From contig NZ_JAINZS010000007.1 of the NCBI RefSeq assembly GCF_020166495.1, positions 124,001-188,000 of the forward strand: 64,000 bases of DNA, written 5' to 3'. The notes below the pieces were generated by a model that did not search any database, was not told where the DNA came from, and was given only the letters and a program-made list of their open reading frames with translations. This DNA is from Robertkochia aurantiaca (lineage in GTDB: Bacteria; Bacteroidota; Bacteroidia; Flavobacteriales; Flavobacteriaceae). Numbering within the stretch: the stretch's first letter is position 1; every line of letters begins with the position of its first letter. Below are positions 43,788 through 53,597 of this stretch, one piece after another. The position numbers were made by a program, and so were the translations under genes.

Positions 43788-45313
43788 TCGATTTATTTGC
43801 AGGTCCCGGCGGATTGGGCGAAGGATTTATGAGTGTCATGGATGATGAGAATCAGTCTGTTTTTGATATCCGGGTATCTATAGAAAAAGAAGAGAATGCG
43901 CATAAGACGTTAACGTGGAGAAGTTTTTACCGGCAGTTTACAAAGAAAGGGAAAAAAGTTCCCGCAGTATATTATCAGGTACTTAAGGAAAAAAATCTTG
44001 CAGAAAGAGAGCGACTGATTGAAGAAGCTCTTGAGAAATATCCTGAAGGTAAAGAAGCGCGGGAAGAAGCCTGTCTTATTGAGCTGGGCAGTGAGCAATG
44101 GCCACCAGCAAAGCTCGATGAGCTCATACGAAACCGACTGGGGAAAAGCCCCGGTAATTGGGTGCTTATCGGAGGCCCACCCTGCCAGGCTTATTCCAAT
44201 GCAGGTCGTTCCAGAGTTGGAGGCATCCATGCCGAAGATCATCGTGTCTATCTTTACAAGGAATACCTCCGTATTATTCAGGAGCACCATCCTGCGGTAT
44301 TTGTTATGGAAAATGTACAGGGTCTGCTTTCTGCCTCAGTAAATGGTGAAAAGGTGTTCGACTGGATGAAAAATGACCTGTCCTGTGATGGAGAATATGT
44401 GCTTAAATCCTTTGTTAAGGAGGTGGAAGAGGATAAGGATTACCTAATTAAGGCAGAAGATTATGGAGTGCCTCAGAAAAGGCACAGGGTCATTCTGCTT
44501 GGTATTCGTAAAGACCTGAATCAGCAACACAGCTATTTGAAAAGAAAGCCGGAGGTGACTTTGAAATCGGTGATCGGGAAACTTCCGGAGATCAGAAGTA
44601 CGCTGAACCGGCGCTTTGCAGGGTATAAACAAAATGAATTGACCAGTCAGGGGAAGCCTAAGCGTATTTATGAAAAGGCGATCGATTCTGATGATAACTG
44701 GAAAAACCTGATGAATGATTTTGTGACAGAAATTAAAGGATGGGGATCTTTGTCTCTCAATGGATTGTCCCGCGGTTTTGACGGTCCTGTAAAAACGACG
44801 GGGAGTGAATTTGAACCTGCTGCCGCTACCTTACCAAAAAATCATTTATTAAGGCCATGGTATCTGGACAAAAGGCTGAAGGGTGTGCCCAACCACGAGT
44901 CCCGTTCTCACCTTACTCAGGATTTAAAGAGGTATTTGTTTGCAACGCTGTTTGCAGAAAGTGAAAAGAGATCACCGAAGCTTGATGATTTTGCCGGTCA
45001 TCATGAAGATCTGATACCTGATCACTCCAGTGCCGATTCCGGTAAATTTGTAGATCGCTTCAAGGTGCAATTGCCAGACCGTGCCGCGACGACGATCACT
45101 TCTCACATATCGAAAGACGGTCATTATTTTATTCATTATGACCCGAAGCAATGCCGGAGCCTTACGGTTCGTGAAGCGGCAAGGGTGCAAACCTTCCCCG
45201 ACAATTACTTGTTCAGAGGTTCGAGAACCAAACAGTTTCAACAGGTGGGGAATGCAGTGCCTCCATTTCTGGCGAATCAAATAGCAGAGATTGTAGCAAA
45301 AATCCTTGACTAA
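43751..45313 (+). CDS. DNA (cytosine-5) methyltransferase
   Basis: 520 aa. The start at 43751 (MGEKSEKRK) is chosen because motif I follows immediately. Motifs: I DLFAGPGGLGEGF (14-26), IV GGPPCQAYSN with catalytic Cys145, VI FVMENVQGL (Glu187), VIII RHRVILLG, IX LTVREAARVQTFPD, X QVGNAVPPFLA. The region between VIII and IX, about 200 residues, is longer than in small Dcm enzymes and would hold the target-recognition domain; the recognised sequence cannot be read off. It marks self DNA for the operon's nucleases. Confidence 0.96.
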   Translation: MGEKSEKRKIPVIDLFAGPGGLGEGFMSVMDDENQSVFDIRVSIEKEENAHKTLTWRSFYRQFTKKGKKVPAVYYQVLKEKNLAERERLIEEALEKYPEGKEAREEACLIELGSEQWPPAKLDELIRNRLGKSPGNWVLIGGPPCQAYSNAGRSRVGGIHAEDHRVYLYKEYLRIIQEHHPAVFVMENVQGLLSASVNGEKVFDWMKNDLSCDGEYVLKSFVKEVEEDKDYLIKAEDYGVPQKRHRVILLGIRKDLNQQHSYLKRKPEVTLKSVIGKLPEIRSTLNRRFAGYKQNELTSQGKPKRIYEKAIDSDDNWKNLMNDFVTEIKGWGSLSLNGLSRGFDGPVKTTGSEFEPAAATLPKNHLLRPWYLDKRLKGVPNHESRSHLTQDLKRYLFATLFAESEKRSPKLDDFAGHHEDLIPDHSSADSGKFVDRFKVQLPDRAATTITSHISKDGHYFIHYDPKQCRSLTVREAARVQTFPDNYLFRGSRTKQFQQVGNAVPPFLANQIAEIVAKILD

Positions 45314-45315
45314 CT

Positions 45316-46821
45316 ATGACTATGAATTCTGATTACGAAAAATGCCCCCCTAAAGCAGATGCAATGATTCAATCCATGCGTGCTGTGGGATATGATTTTG
45401 GGATGGCGGTTTCTGATATTGTCGACAACAGTATCTCGGCAGGAGCAAAAAATATCTGGATCTCTTATTGCTGGAAGGGAGAAGATTCTTTTATGACCTT
45501 TTTGGATGATGGTTCAGGGATGACGGATGATGAGCTGTATAATGCTATGCGCTTAGGGTCAACCAATCCGAAAGATATCAGGGAACCTCATGACCTGGGC
45601 AGATTCGGGATGGGACTTAAAACAGCGTCGTTTTCTCAGTGTAAATTGTTAACCGTTGCTTCGAAAAAAGAAGGGGCTGTTTCAACCCGTTGTTGGGATC
45701 TTGATTTAGTCGATGAGCATCAGGAATGGTTGTTAAAGAAAACACCTTACAGGTCAGCTTCTGAATTAATGAAAGGGTTAGATGAGGTAAATTCCGGAAC
45801 GATGGTTATCTGGGAAAAACCGGACAGACTTCTTGATCAATTAGAATCTGAACAGGAAAGTCTGGACAGCTTTTTGAAAAAAATACATGCTTTGTCTCAA
45901 TATTTGGGAATGGTATTTCACCGTTATCTGGAAACCCCGTCGAGAGTGAAAATTTATCTCGGAAACGTGGAAGGAAGTTTTATCCCTGTTAAAGCCTGGG
46001 ATCCATTTCTTAAAACGCATAAGGCAACCAGAGAACTGAGTGATGAGGCATTTAGAATTTTTAACAACAAGGTCAATGTAAAGCCTTACGTTTTACCGCA
46101 CATCTCCAAACTGGAAGGGAAAGAACATGAGGAAGCTGCGGGCCCCAAAGGCTGGAATGCCCATCAGGGAATCTACCTGTATCGTAAAGAGAGGCTCATT
46201 ATAGCAGGGGGGTGGTTAGGTTTAGGGTATAAACAGGAAGACCACTACAAACTTGCCAGAATTATGGTCGATATTCCTAATAGTATGGATCAGCAATGGC
46301 ATATAGATGTAAAGAAAGCAGCTGCCAAACTCCCTGATGTTTTTGCGAATAATCTAAAGAAAATGGCAAAGGTTACCCGGGAAAAAGCCTCGGAAGCCTA
46401 TCGTTTCAGAGGGAAATATGGAGCCAGAAAAACGCCTTCGGTTAATCGGTTTGTATGGAAAAAGACCGAAAAAAAGGGAAAAACAAGCTATAAGGTAGAC
46501 AAAGAACATCCCGTTGTTAATCAATTGTTAGGCGAATTAAAAGATCATAAATTAGCAGTAACAAGGCTTTTAAAGTTAATTGAATCTACAGTTCCCGTTG
46601 AAACCATAATTATTGACAATGCCGAGAAACCAGACTCTCTCGAAAAAGAAAAGCATGTCATTACATCCCGTAATTTCCCTCTTAAAGAATGGTTCGAAGA
46701 TTTTGTTGACCTTGAAATTCAAAAGGGAGTTGCCAAGGAGGATGCATTTAGGAAGGTGCTTTCTATGGAGCCTTTTATTGACTATCCTGAATTATACGCG
46801 TTAATCGAAAATTATGAATAG
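45316..46821 (+). CDS. GHKL (MutL/MORC-like) ATPase of R-M-like defence system
   Basis: 501 aa. The N-terminal Bergerat-fold ATPase has N-box DIVDNSISAGA (Asp37, Asn38), G1 DDGSGM (64-69) and G2 GRFGMGLKTAS (95-105). The middle part (about 200-370) is a transducer-like domain with a conserved-type Lys-containing loop (DVKKAAAKLP). The C-terminus (about 390-501) is charged and helical. Related ATPases in prokaryotic R-M-like operons were grouped with eukaryotic MORC proteins by comparative genomics. ATP-driven clamp closure on DNA is the expected mode. It lies 2 nt after the methyltransferase and overlaps the Z1 gene by 8 nt. Confidence 0.92.
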   Translation: MTMNSDYEKCPPKADAMIQSMRAVGYDFGMAVSDIVDNSISAGAKNIWISYCWKGEDSFMTFLDDGSGMTDDELYNAMRLGSTNPKDIREPHDLGRFGMGLKTASFSQCKLLTVASKKEGAVSTRCWDLDLVDEHQEWLLKKTPYRSASELMKGLDEVNSGTMVIWEKPDRLLDQLESEQESLDSFLKKIHALSQYLGMVFHRYLETPSRVKIYLGNVEGSFIPVKAWDPFLKTHKATRELSDEAFRIFNNKVNVKPYVLPHISKLEGKEHEEAAGPKGWNAHQGIYLYRKERLIIAGGWLGLGYKQEDHYKLARIMVDIPNSMDQQWHIDVKKAAAKLPDVFANNLKKMAKVTREKASEAYRFRGKYGARKTPSVNRFVWKKTEKKGKTSYKVDKEHPVVNQLLGELKDHKLAVTRLLKLIESTVPVETIIIDNAEKPDSLEKEKHVITSRNFPLKEWFEDFVDLEIQKGVAKEDAFRKVLSMEPFIDYPELYALIENYE

Positions 46822-49549
46822 CAATTTATACAAACAGGCGGTAACCATGGTTCAAATGTATTTGGAACCAGGGGTTCCTGTTACCAGTGAGGATTTAGCT
46901 ACCAAGGTAGAAGAGGTTTGCAGCCTTCCCAAATTCAGGGAGCTGGATATTAAAAAGGTCCAGGAGTTAGTGGAAATGGATGTGTTTATCACCTACTCCG
47001 GAGCGGGGGTGTTGGATGCAAAAAGGGATAATCATGAAGAATGGTTGTTTGAAACAGGAGGTACAGTTAAAAAGGAGAGAGAAATTGACTGGAGGTTTTG
47101 GAAGCATTACGAGATGTACCTTCGTAAAAATAATTTTCCAGAGAAAGCAATTGAGAACACGGATCTTTGGACGAACAGAATTTTGATGCGATTGGAAGAT
47201 CCCAAAAGAAAAGGGGGATGGTCCAGAAAGGGAATGGTGGTTGGTGAAGTTCAGTCCGGAAAAACGGCAAATTATACAGGATTAATATGTAAGGCAGCAG
47301 ATGCAGGGTATAAAATTATTATCGTACTGGCCGGCTTGCATAAAAGCCTGAGAGCGCAGACCCAGCATCGTGTCGATGAGGCTTTTATTGGGTTTAATAC
47401 TGATAAGGATGACAACAAGTACAGAGAGTCATCACGTATTGGTGTGGGGACTTTTCCTAATCACCCCATAGTTAACTATCTTACAACCAGTAATGATAAT
47501 GGTGACTTTTCAAATGCAATAGCCCAGGGAGCAGGTATTCAGCTTGGAGGGAATCAACATCCGGTAGTGCTTGTCATTAAAAAAAACAAAAGTATTATAA
47601 ACAACTTGATACTATGGTGCAGGAGAATGGGCTTGCGTCGGGGGAATAATACCATCGAAAACGTTCCTTTATTGCTTATTGATGATGAGTGTGATAATGC
47701 TTCGGTGAATACCAATAAATTAAACTTACATGGGGAGGATACTCCCAGAGATGAAGATGGGAATCCCATTGATGAATTTGACCCTACAGCGATCAATCAG
47801 GGAATCAGGACGCTTCTTAAATTATTTAATCAAAGTGCCTATGTAGGTTATACAGCAACGCCCTTTGCAAATATTCTTATTCACCGGGAGTCTGCACATC
47901 AGGATTTCGGAGAGGATTTATTTCCAAAGAATTTTATCATATCACTCCCTAAGCCTTCTAATTATGTGGGGCCTTCCAAGTTTTTCGGTTTGGACGGGGA
48001 TGATATTGCAGGCCTTGAAAGAGTTGAGTCTCTGCCACTCTATAATGCAGTAAGGGATGCAGGTAATTTTATACCCAATAAGCATAAATCAGATTTCAGA
48101 TTACAGCAAGGATTGCCAAATTCCCTTGTAAAAGCTATTCGGTGTTTTGTATTGAGTTCGGCTATCCGCTATGCGAGGGGGATGGAAAATCAACATAATT
48201 CGATGTTGATTCACGTCACGAGATTTACCCTTGTTCAGGGGCAGGTGGGAGACCTCGTTCAGGATTTTGTAGATAAAATGGTCCGCAGGCTTAAGTTTGG
48301 TGGAAGTGGTGCAGGTTCCGAATGGCATATTTTACAAAAACTGTATGAAGATGAATACGAAGACATAACTTCTCAGGTTTATGGTGATCAAGAAATTTTG
48401 CCATGGGGAGAGGTGAAAAATAATATTCCAAGGGTTCTTGAAAAACTTCAAAAAGTAAAGCGTATCAATGGTTCTGCCGGAGATATTCTTGAATATAAGA
48501 AATACAAGGACGTTGGGATTAATGTCATCGCCATTGGGGGCGATAAGCTTTCCAGAGGACTTACCCTGGAGGGGCTTACAGTAAGTTATTATCTGCGGGC
48601 TTCCAGAACCTATGACACCTTACTCCAAATGGGCAGATGGTTTGGGTATCGTCCCAATTATCTGGATGTTTGCAGATTATTTACCACTCCTGATTTATAT
48701 CGGAATTACAGGCATATTGCCATGGCTTCTGCAGAGTTAAAGCAGGAATTTGATTATATGGTGAAACACGATCAGGAACCCTCTCAATATGGATTAAAAG
48801 TGCGATCCCATCCTGAAACCCTAACCGTTACCGCAATAAATAAAATGCGGAGTGCTTCCAAAATGAAGGTAACCTACGATGGTCATATGGTACAAACCCT
48901 GGTTTGCTCAAATAAGAAGACTCATCTGGTGCAAAATCATAAGTTGTTTACAGACTTGGTAAAACAATATCAATGGGAAGAATTTGGAAAATCAAAACGG
49001 GTTGGTTTTAAGACAACAAAGGTCTCCGGAGATACTATTATAAAATTCATTTCAAATTTTAATGTTCCGGGGGCGGTAATGAATTTTAACGCAAAGAGTA
49101 TCTGCAATTATATTGCACTTCAAAATAAACATCATGAGTTAACCGAATGGACTATAGGTATTTTATCTCCGGAAGATAAAGAAGTGTTTGCTCAGATCGA
49201 CGAGAAAGACTTTTGCTATACCCGCCGAAGTAGTGAGGTTGAAATAGAAAAGGATAAGATCAGGTTCGGCAAGGCCATTTTGAGTCCGACTCATGAGAAA
49301 ATTGATTTGACAACAGAAGAGCGGTTAAGACTGGCTGAAACCGGAGGCACGCCAAAGGAAATCAGACAAGTGCGATCTGCAAAGAGAGGACTTTTACTGA
49401 TCTATATTTTAAAAGGAGAGGATGAACAGGGGCATTCGTATGGTACCGAAGAAGATCCTGTTTTAGGCTTAGTCATGAGCTTTCCGAAAGGCAGGGAAAC
49501 CCGCGAAGTGGAATATGTGATAGATGCGTTGATCGCTGAAAATATTTAA
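46814..49549 (+). CDS. Z1-domain P-loop ATPase (SF2-helicase-like)
   Basis: 911 aa. Z1-family features: Walker A-like GEVQSGKT (Lys150), Walker B LLIDDECDNAS (Asp290, Asp291, Glu292), YVGYTATPFAN (about 351), a SF2-like motif V region GGDKLSRGLTLEGL (Arg581) and the arginine-finger motif QMGRWFGYR (Arg608). N-terminal (1-130) and C-terminal (650-911) extensions lack known motifs. Predicted DNA translocase or remodeller working with the GHKL ATPase and the PD-(D/E)XK subunit. No TM or signal. Confidence 0.93.
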   Translation: MNSNLYKQAVTMVQMYLEPGVPVTSEDLATKVEEVCSLPKFRELDIKKVQELVEMDVFITYSGAGVLDAKRDNHEEWLFETGGTVKKEREIDWRFWKHYEMYLRKNNFPEKAIENTDLWTNRILMRLEDPKRKGGWSRKGMVVGEVQSGKTANYTGLICKAADAGYKIIIVLAGLHKSLRAQTQHRVDEAFIGFNTDKDDNKYRESSRIGVGTFPNHPIVNYLTTSNDNGDFSNAIAQGAGIQLGGNQHPVVLVIKKNKSIINNLILWCRRMGLRRGNNTIENVPLLLIDDECDNASVNTNKLNLHGEDTPRDEDGNPIDEFDPTAINQGIRTLLKLFNQSAYVGYTATPFANILIHRESAHQDFGEDLFPKNFIISLPKPSNYVGPSKFFGLDGDDIAGLERVESLPLYNAVRDAGNFIPNKHKSDFRLQQGLPNSLVKAIRCFVLSSAIRYARGMENQHNSMLIHVTRFTLVQGQVGDLVQDFVDKMVRRLKFGGSGAGSEWHILQKLYEDEYEDITSQVYGDQEILPWGEVKNNIPRVLEKLQKVKRINGSAGDILEYKKYKDVGINVIAIGGDKLSRGLTLEGLTVSYYLRASRTYDTLLQMGRWFGYRPNYLDVCRLFTTPDLYRNYRHIAMASAELKQEFDYMVKHDQEPSQYGLKVRSHPETLTVTAINKMRSASKMKVTYDGHMVQTLVCSNKKTHLVQNHKLFTDLVKQYQWEEFGKSKRVGFKTTKVSGDTIIKFISNFNVPGAVMNFNAKSICNYIALQNKHHELTEWTIGILSPEDKEVFAQIDEKDFCYTRRSSEVEIEKDKIRFGKAILSPTHEKIDLTTEERLRLAETGGTPKEIRQVRSAKRGLLLIYILKGEDEQGHSYGTEEDPVLGLVMSFPKGRETREVEYVIDALIAENI

Positions 49550-49551
49550 TA

Positions 49552-50532
49552 ATGGTATTAGACTACTTTAGAAACACCTGGGAAGAGTTATCAGGATTAA
49601 AAACCGATGAGCAACATTATGTTCTGAGCAAAATAATTCGTGAGGGTGTTCATTTGGGTATTGATAGTTATAAGGGCTCCCGGCTACTTGTGATTGAACT
49701 TGATCATGAGAACTCCAGAAATATTCTTATTACTGCACCTGCATGGAAAGGGATAAAATTTTCAGCATTTCCTTTCCAAAATAACAGGGGCGGTTTTTTT
49801 CTTGAACTCACCATTGATGGGTTTAGTGACATTTTTGAAGCCATAAGTTTAGACATTGTAACAGGTCTTGAAAATTCAGAGAAATCTGAAAGATATGAGA
49901 TTGTCCGTTCGGTTATTGATAAGTGGAAAATGTTTTTCGACAGGAATAATGACGGAAGGTTGTCGTTGAGTCAGCAAAAAGGGCTATTCGGAGAATTATG
50001 TGGTCTGCATACCATATGTGATAAAATCGGAAGTATTGATTCGTTGAAGGCATGGGAGGGGCCTCTTAAAAAATTACATGATTTTAAATGTAAAGGAGGA
50101 AATCTGGAGATTAAATCAACGGCCTTTAATTCACCCCTCAAAGTCAGAATAACGAATGAAAAACAGCTGGATTCCGGGGGGCGTGATCTGCTTTTTCTGG
50201 CAGTGTATGTTTTACAGGAATCTGAGAATAAAGGAAAAACCTTAAAGGGCTTTATCCGGGAGCTTAGGGAGCGTTTTTCTGAAAACCCCATAGCCGCTCA
50301 GTTATTCGAAGATTTATTGGTAATGTCGGGTTATCATGACAGCAATGATATGCATTACGACATTAAACGCTATTTGGTAATGGATCCTGTTTTTTTTGAA
50401 ATAAAGGAAGAGTTTCCGAAGATTACCGATGTGCCTGAAGGCATATTTGATGTGAAATACACCCTTGACCTGTCCGGATGCAGCGAATTTAAAACTGCGC
50501 CCGAAATGGTTTGGAACAAATTACTTAATTAG
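49552..50532 (+). CDS. PD-(D/E)XK nuclease of the Z1/MORC-type system (DUF4420/PF14390-like)
   Basis: 326 aa. The nuclease core is D177 ... E186-I-K188 in HDFKCKGGNLEIKS, preceded by a conserved helix GLFGELCGL (about 144-152) that provides the usual upstream Glu. This is the 'PD-(D/E)XK motif protein' regularly found beside Z1 and AIPR genes, and the likely DNA-cleaving subunit of the restriction module. It starts 2 nt after the Z1 stop and ends 4 nt before the AIPR start. Confidence 0.9.
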   Translation: MVLDYFRNTWEELSGLKTDEQHYVLSKIIREGVHLGIDSYKGSRLLVIELDHENSRNILITAPAWKGIKFSAFPFQNNRGGFFLELTIDGFSDIFEAISLDIVTGLENSEKSERYEIVRSVIDKWKMFFDRNNDGRLSLSQQKGLFGELCGLHTICDKIGSIDSLKAWEGPLKKLHDFKCKGGNLEIKSTAFNSPLKVRITNEKQLDSGGRDLLFLAVYVLQESENKGKTLKGFIRELRERFSENPIAAQLFEDLLVMSGYHDSNDMHYDIKRYLVMDPVFFEIKEEFPKITDVPEGIFDVKYTLDLSGCSEFKTAPEMVWNKLLN

Positions 50533-50536
50533 TTGT

Positions 50537-52597
50537 ATGGAGAATATTGAAGAGTTTTATCAACACCTGATGCAGCGCATCTTTGCTGAATCCAATGTAG
50601 AAGAAGAGGAATTGTTTCAGGAACAGGTGTTTATAGATAATCTGATCGATGTTTTACATGATGCAGGGGAATTAAATAACGGTATCAGGTGTCAGCATAA
50701 AACCAGGGGCATAAAGATTGATGGTTATGACATCAACCCCGAACTTAATACTTTAGATTTACTCGTTGCCGATTTTAGGTCAGGAGAGGCTGCTATTGCT
50801 GTGGTAACCCCATCAGATTATAATCGTTCCTTCAAAAGAGCCCGGACATTTATTGACAGATGTATGAAAGATACGTTTGTTGATGGCATAGAAGAGTCGG
50901 CGGAAATACATGACCTTATTAGAACTGTCAGAGAGGAGTGGGACAACCTGAGACGTATAAGAATTATACTGATTACTAATGGGCAGGTTAAGAAGTTTGA
51001 TGGATCGTCAGAGAGCCTTGAAGGGAGAATAGATGTATCTTATCAAATCTGGGATCTGAACAGAATGTATCGCTTTGTATCAAGCGGTAATAAAGGGGAG
51101 CCTATAAATGTCGATATATCTGCATTTATGGATCAACCTTTGAATTACGTCTCAGCGCCTTCTCAGGATGGTTCATATGATACCTATCTGTGTGTTATTC
51201 CCGGAACTTTTCTTTTTGACCTGTACGATAAATGGGGGACTAAGCTTCTGGAAAGAAATGTGCGTGCTTATTTGCAGGCAAGAGGTAAGGTAAATCGGGG
51301 AATCCGGAAGACCTTGAAAGAGGAAGGTCATATGTTTATGGCTTATAATAATGGCATAACCGTTACTGCGCAATCAGTGAAAATTATAGGGTCTCAGGAT
51401 GGTAAATGTATTCAGGCCATTGAAGATTTTCAGATTGTAAACGGAGGTCAGACTACGGCATCCATATGGCATGCCAGATCAAAGGATAAGGCCAATCTGG
51501 TTGATGTTTATGTTCAGATGAAACTCACTGTAATTTCTGATGAGGAAACCTTGGATTCCATGGTTCCCTTGATCAGCGAATACTCCAACTCCCAGAACAA
51601 GGTAAATACGGCAGATTTTTCTGCTAATGACCCGTTTCATATCAATGTGGAAAAACTTTCCCGAAGGGTTTATGCGCCTGATACGGAAGGAGGGAACAAT
51701 GAGACATTGTGGTTTTATGAACGGTCACGTGGTTCTTATGACGAGACCAGAAATCGTGAGAGAACCCCAGCAAGAATCAAAGCGTGGGATAAGATACATC
51801 CCAGGAGGCAAAAATTCGATAAGGTTCAACTGGCAAAACTTGAGAAAACATGGATGCTTCAGCCGCATGTAGTAAGTACCGGCGGTCAAAAGAATTTTTC
51901 TTCTTTCCAGTTGGATATCAAAGAGCAGGGTCTTCAGAAAGTAGATGAGAAGTACTTCAAAGAATTGGTTGCAAAGCTGATTATATGGAAGGAAGCAGAA
52001 AAAATTGTTTCAAGACAGGGTATTCCTGGCTACAGGGCTAATATCGTGACCTATACCTTGGCTTCCATTTTAAAACACACATCCAGAAGAATCAATTTGG
52101 CTGATATTTGGGAGAAGCAGGAGATCTCCCTTGCCTTTGAAAATACTGTTGATGCTGTGGCCTATAAAATAAGAGAGTTGATCACAGACACCGAATACAA
52201 CGTGACAGAATATTGTAAGAAAAAAGTTTGCTGGGAAAAAATACAGGATAATAAGACCATTAAGGATACGATACCTACCAGCCTTAAAAAAGAGTTGATA
52301 AATGTGGCCCCTCCAACTTATACAAATACTACCACTTCTCCCATGATAAAAGTAAATGAAAAAGATGAACAAACTATAGAGCGGGTCAAACAGGTAGAAT
52401 CGGCAATTTGGAAAAAACTATCAAGATGGGGAAAACAGACTGGGGCACTACAGACTTGGGAAAATGGCATATGTTATAGTGTTGGAAAAAGATTGTCGTA
52501 TGGAAATGAACCAACTCTAAAACAGGCAAAGAATGCGGAGAAAATCTATGAGAAAGCTAAGAATCTTGGCTTTGATGCACAGAGTGAATTGGAATAA
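50537..52597 (+). CDS. AIPR-family (abortive infection phage resistance) protein
   Basis: 686 aa from the ATG at 50537 (MENIEEFYQ). AIPR hallmarks: LLERNVRAYLQARGKVNRGIRKTL (about 240-263), FMAYNNGITVTA (about 271-282) and FQIVNGGQTTASI (about 299-311), followed by EYSNSQNKVN. An N-terminal restriction-fold-like region (about 50-160) can be glimpsed (IDGYDINPELNTLDLLVADF). AIPR is named from abortive phage resistance; biochemical function in these operons is not known to me. Last gene of the six-gene run. Confidence 0.92.
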   Translation: MENIEEFYQHLMQRIFAESNVEEEELFQEQVFIDNLIDVLHDAGELNNGIRCQHKTRGIKIDGYDINPELNTLDLLVADFRSGEAAIAVVTPSDYNRSFKRARTFIDRCMKDTFVDGIEESAEIHDLIRTVREEWDNLRRIRIILITNGQVKKFDGSSESLEGRIDVSYQIWDLNRMYRFVSSGNKGEPINVDISAFMDQPLNYVSAPSQDGSYDTYLCVIPGTFLFDLYDKWGTKLLERNVRAYLQARGKVNRGIRKTLKEEGHMFMAYNNGITVTAQSVKIIGSQDGKCIQAIEDFQIVNGGQTTASIWHARSKDKANLVDVYVQMKLTVISDEETLDSMVPLISEYSNSQNKVNTADFSANDPFHINVEKLSRRVYAPDTEGGNNETLWFYERSRGSYDETRNRERTPARIKAWDKIHPRRQKFDKVQLAKLEKTWMLQPHVVSTGGQKNFSSFQLDIKEQGLQKVDEKYFKELVAKLIIWKEAEKIVSRQGIPGYRANIVTYTLASILKHTSRRINLADIWEKQEISLAFENTVDAVAYKIRELITDTEYNVTEYCKKKVCWEKIQDNKTIKDTIPTSLKKELINVAPPTYTNTTTSPMIKVNEKDEQTIERVKQVESAIWKKLSRWGKQTGALQTWENGICYSVGKRLSYGNEPTLKQAKNAEKIYEKAKNLGFDAQSELE

Positions 52598-52720
52598 TAT
52601 AAATGAGATTTAAAGTTAATTAACTTGACTCATTCATAGTCATATCGGGAATAATGATTTCTTCCATATGACGATTTTTGAAAATGTTTGTAGAGTAATA
52701 TCTGCATAATCGGGAGTGAA

Positions 52721-52739
52721 CTTCCTATTCCATAGGAGG
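52721..52739. promoter_or_regulatory. Inverted repeat upstream of the EEP nuclease gene
   Basis: TCCTAT-TCC-ATAGGA, 70 bp before the EEP start, within a 211-bp gap that holds nothing else clear. It could be an operator; no -7 element was placed with confidence. Confidence 0.3.
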
Positions 52740-52808
52740 CAGAAATGAATTCTTTCTGGAGAAGGAAAAAATAGATAGCCATCGGAACAAGTTAAAATTG
52801 TTGAAGAA

Positions 52809-53576
52809 ATGTATCGTATAGCAACCTGGAATCTGGAGCGGCCTAAACCGAATAGGGAAAAGACCCGGCTCGCGCTACATGCCATTAAAGTTTTGGATCC
52901 TGATATACTGGTGCTCACAGAGAGTTCAGATGCTGTTGATTTACCAGGTTACCATATGGTTTCTGCCGATTCTTTCCCGGATAAACCAGACGAGCAATGG
53001 GTAGCGATATGTTCCAAATGGCCCGTGGTGAAGCAAATTCCCACATTAGATTCCTGCCGAACCTGCTGTGCTGTTGTGAAGACTCCTTTTGGAAAAATAA
53101 CGGTGTACGGCACAATTATCCCATATCATATGGCCGGAGTGAACGGGTCGAGATACGAAGACAGAGGGTATAAAGCATGGCAATGGCACTATAAAGATAT
53201 TGCTGATCAAGGCATGGATTGGCAGCGAATCATCAAGGCTCACCCCGAATATCCGTTTTTTGTTGTCGGAGATTTTAACCAAACCAGGGATGGAGAGAAA
53301 GGAGGATATGGAACGATCAAAGGCAGAAAATTGCTTGCCGAAACCTTCGACAGTTTGGAGCTGAGGTGTTTAACTGAATTGAACTTAGCCAGGCTGGGCA
53401 TGTTAAATGTTCACCCAAAGAAGGCAAAAGTCAGGAGAAATGTGGATCATATCGCAGTTAGCAGATTTTGGTTGGATAATATTGAAGATTTCCGCGTGGG
53501 AGCATGGGACGAGTTCACGGAAGGAGGGAAAAACATGTCTGATCATAACGGCGTGTATGTAGATTTTATTCCTTAG
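52809..53576 (+). CDS. Endonuclease/exonuclease/phosphatase (EEP) family protein
   Basis: 255 aa, cytoplasmic. EEP/DNase I-like catalytic set: WNLE (Asn8), LTES (Glu38), GDFNQ (Asp155, Asn157), NVDHIA (Asp213) and SDHNG (Asp245, His246). It could be a DNA/RNA nuclease, AP endonuclease or phosphatase. It follows the AIPR gene in the same direction after 211 bp and is probably a loosely linked member of the defence island. Confidence 0.9.
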   Translation: MYRIATWNLERPKPNREKTRLALHAIKVLDPDILVLTESSDAVDLPGYHMVSADSFPDKPDEQWVAICSKWPVVKQIPTLDSCRTCCAVVKTPFGKITVYGTIIPYHMAGVNGSRYEDRGYKAWQWHYKDIADQGMDWQRIIKAHPEYPFFVVGDFNQTRDGEKGGYGTIKGRKLLAETFDSLELRCLTELNLARLGMLNVHPKKAKVRRNVDHIAVSRFWLDNIEDFRVGAWDEFTEGGKNMSDHNGVYVDFIP

Positions 53577-53597
53577 AACGTGCCGTTCCATTATTTT

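Noticed and set aside
43350-52597. BREX, DISARM, Dnd or Zorya system
   Set aside because: No PglZ, BrxC, DndB-E, DrmA or ZorA/B homologue; the gene set fits the GHKL/Z1/AIPR type.
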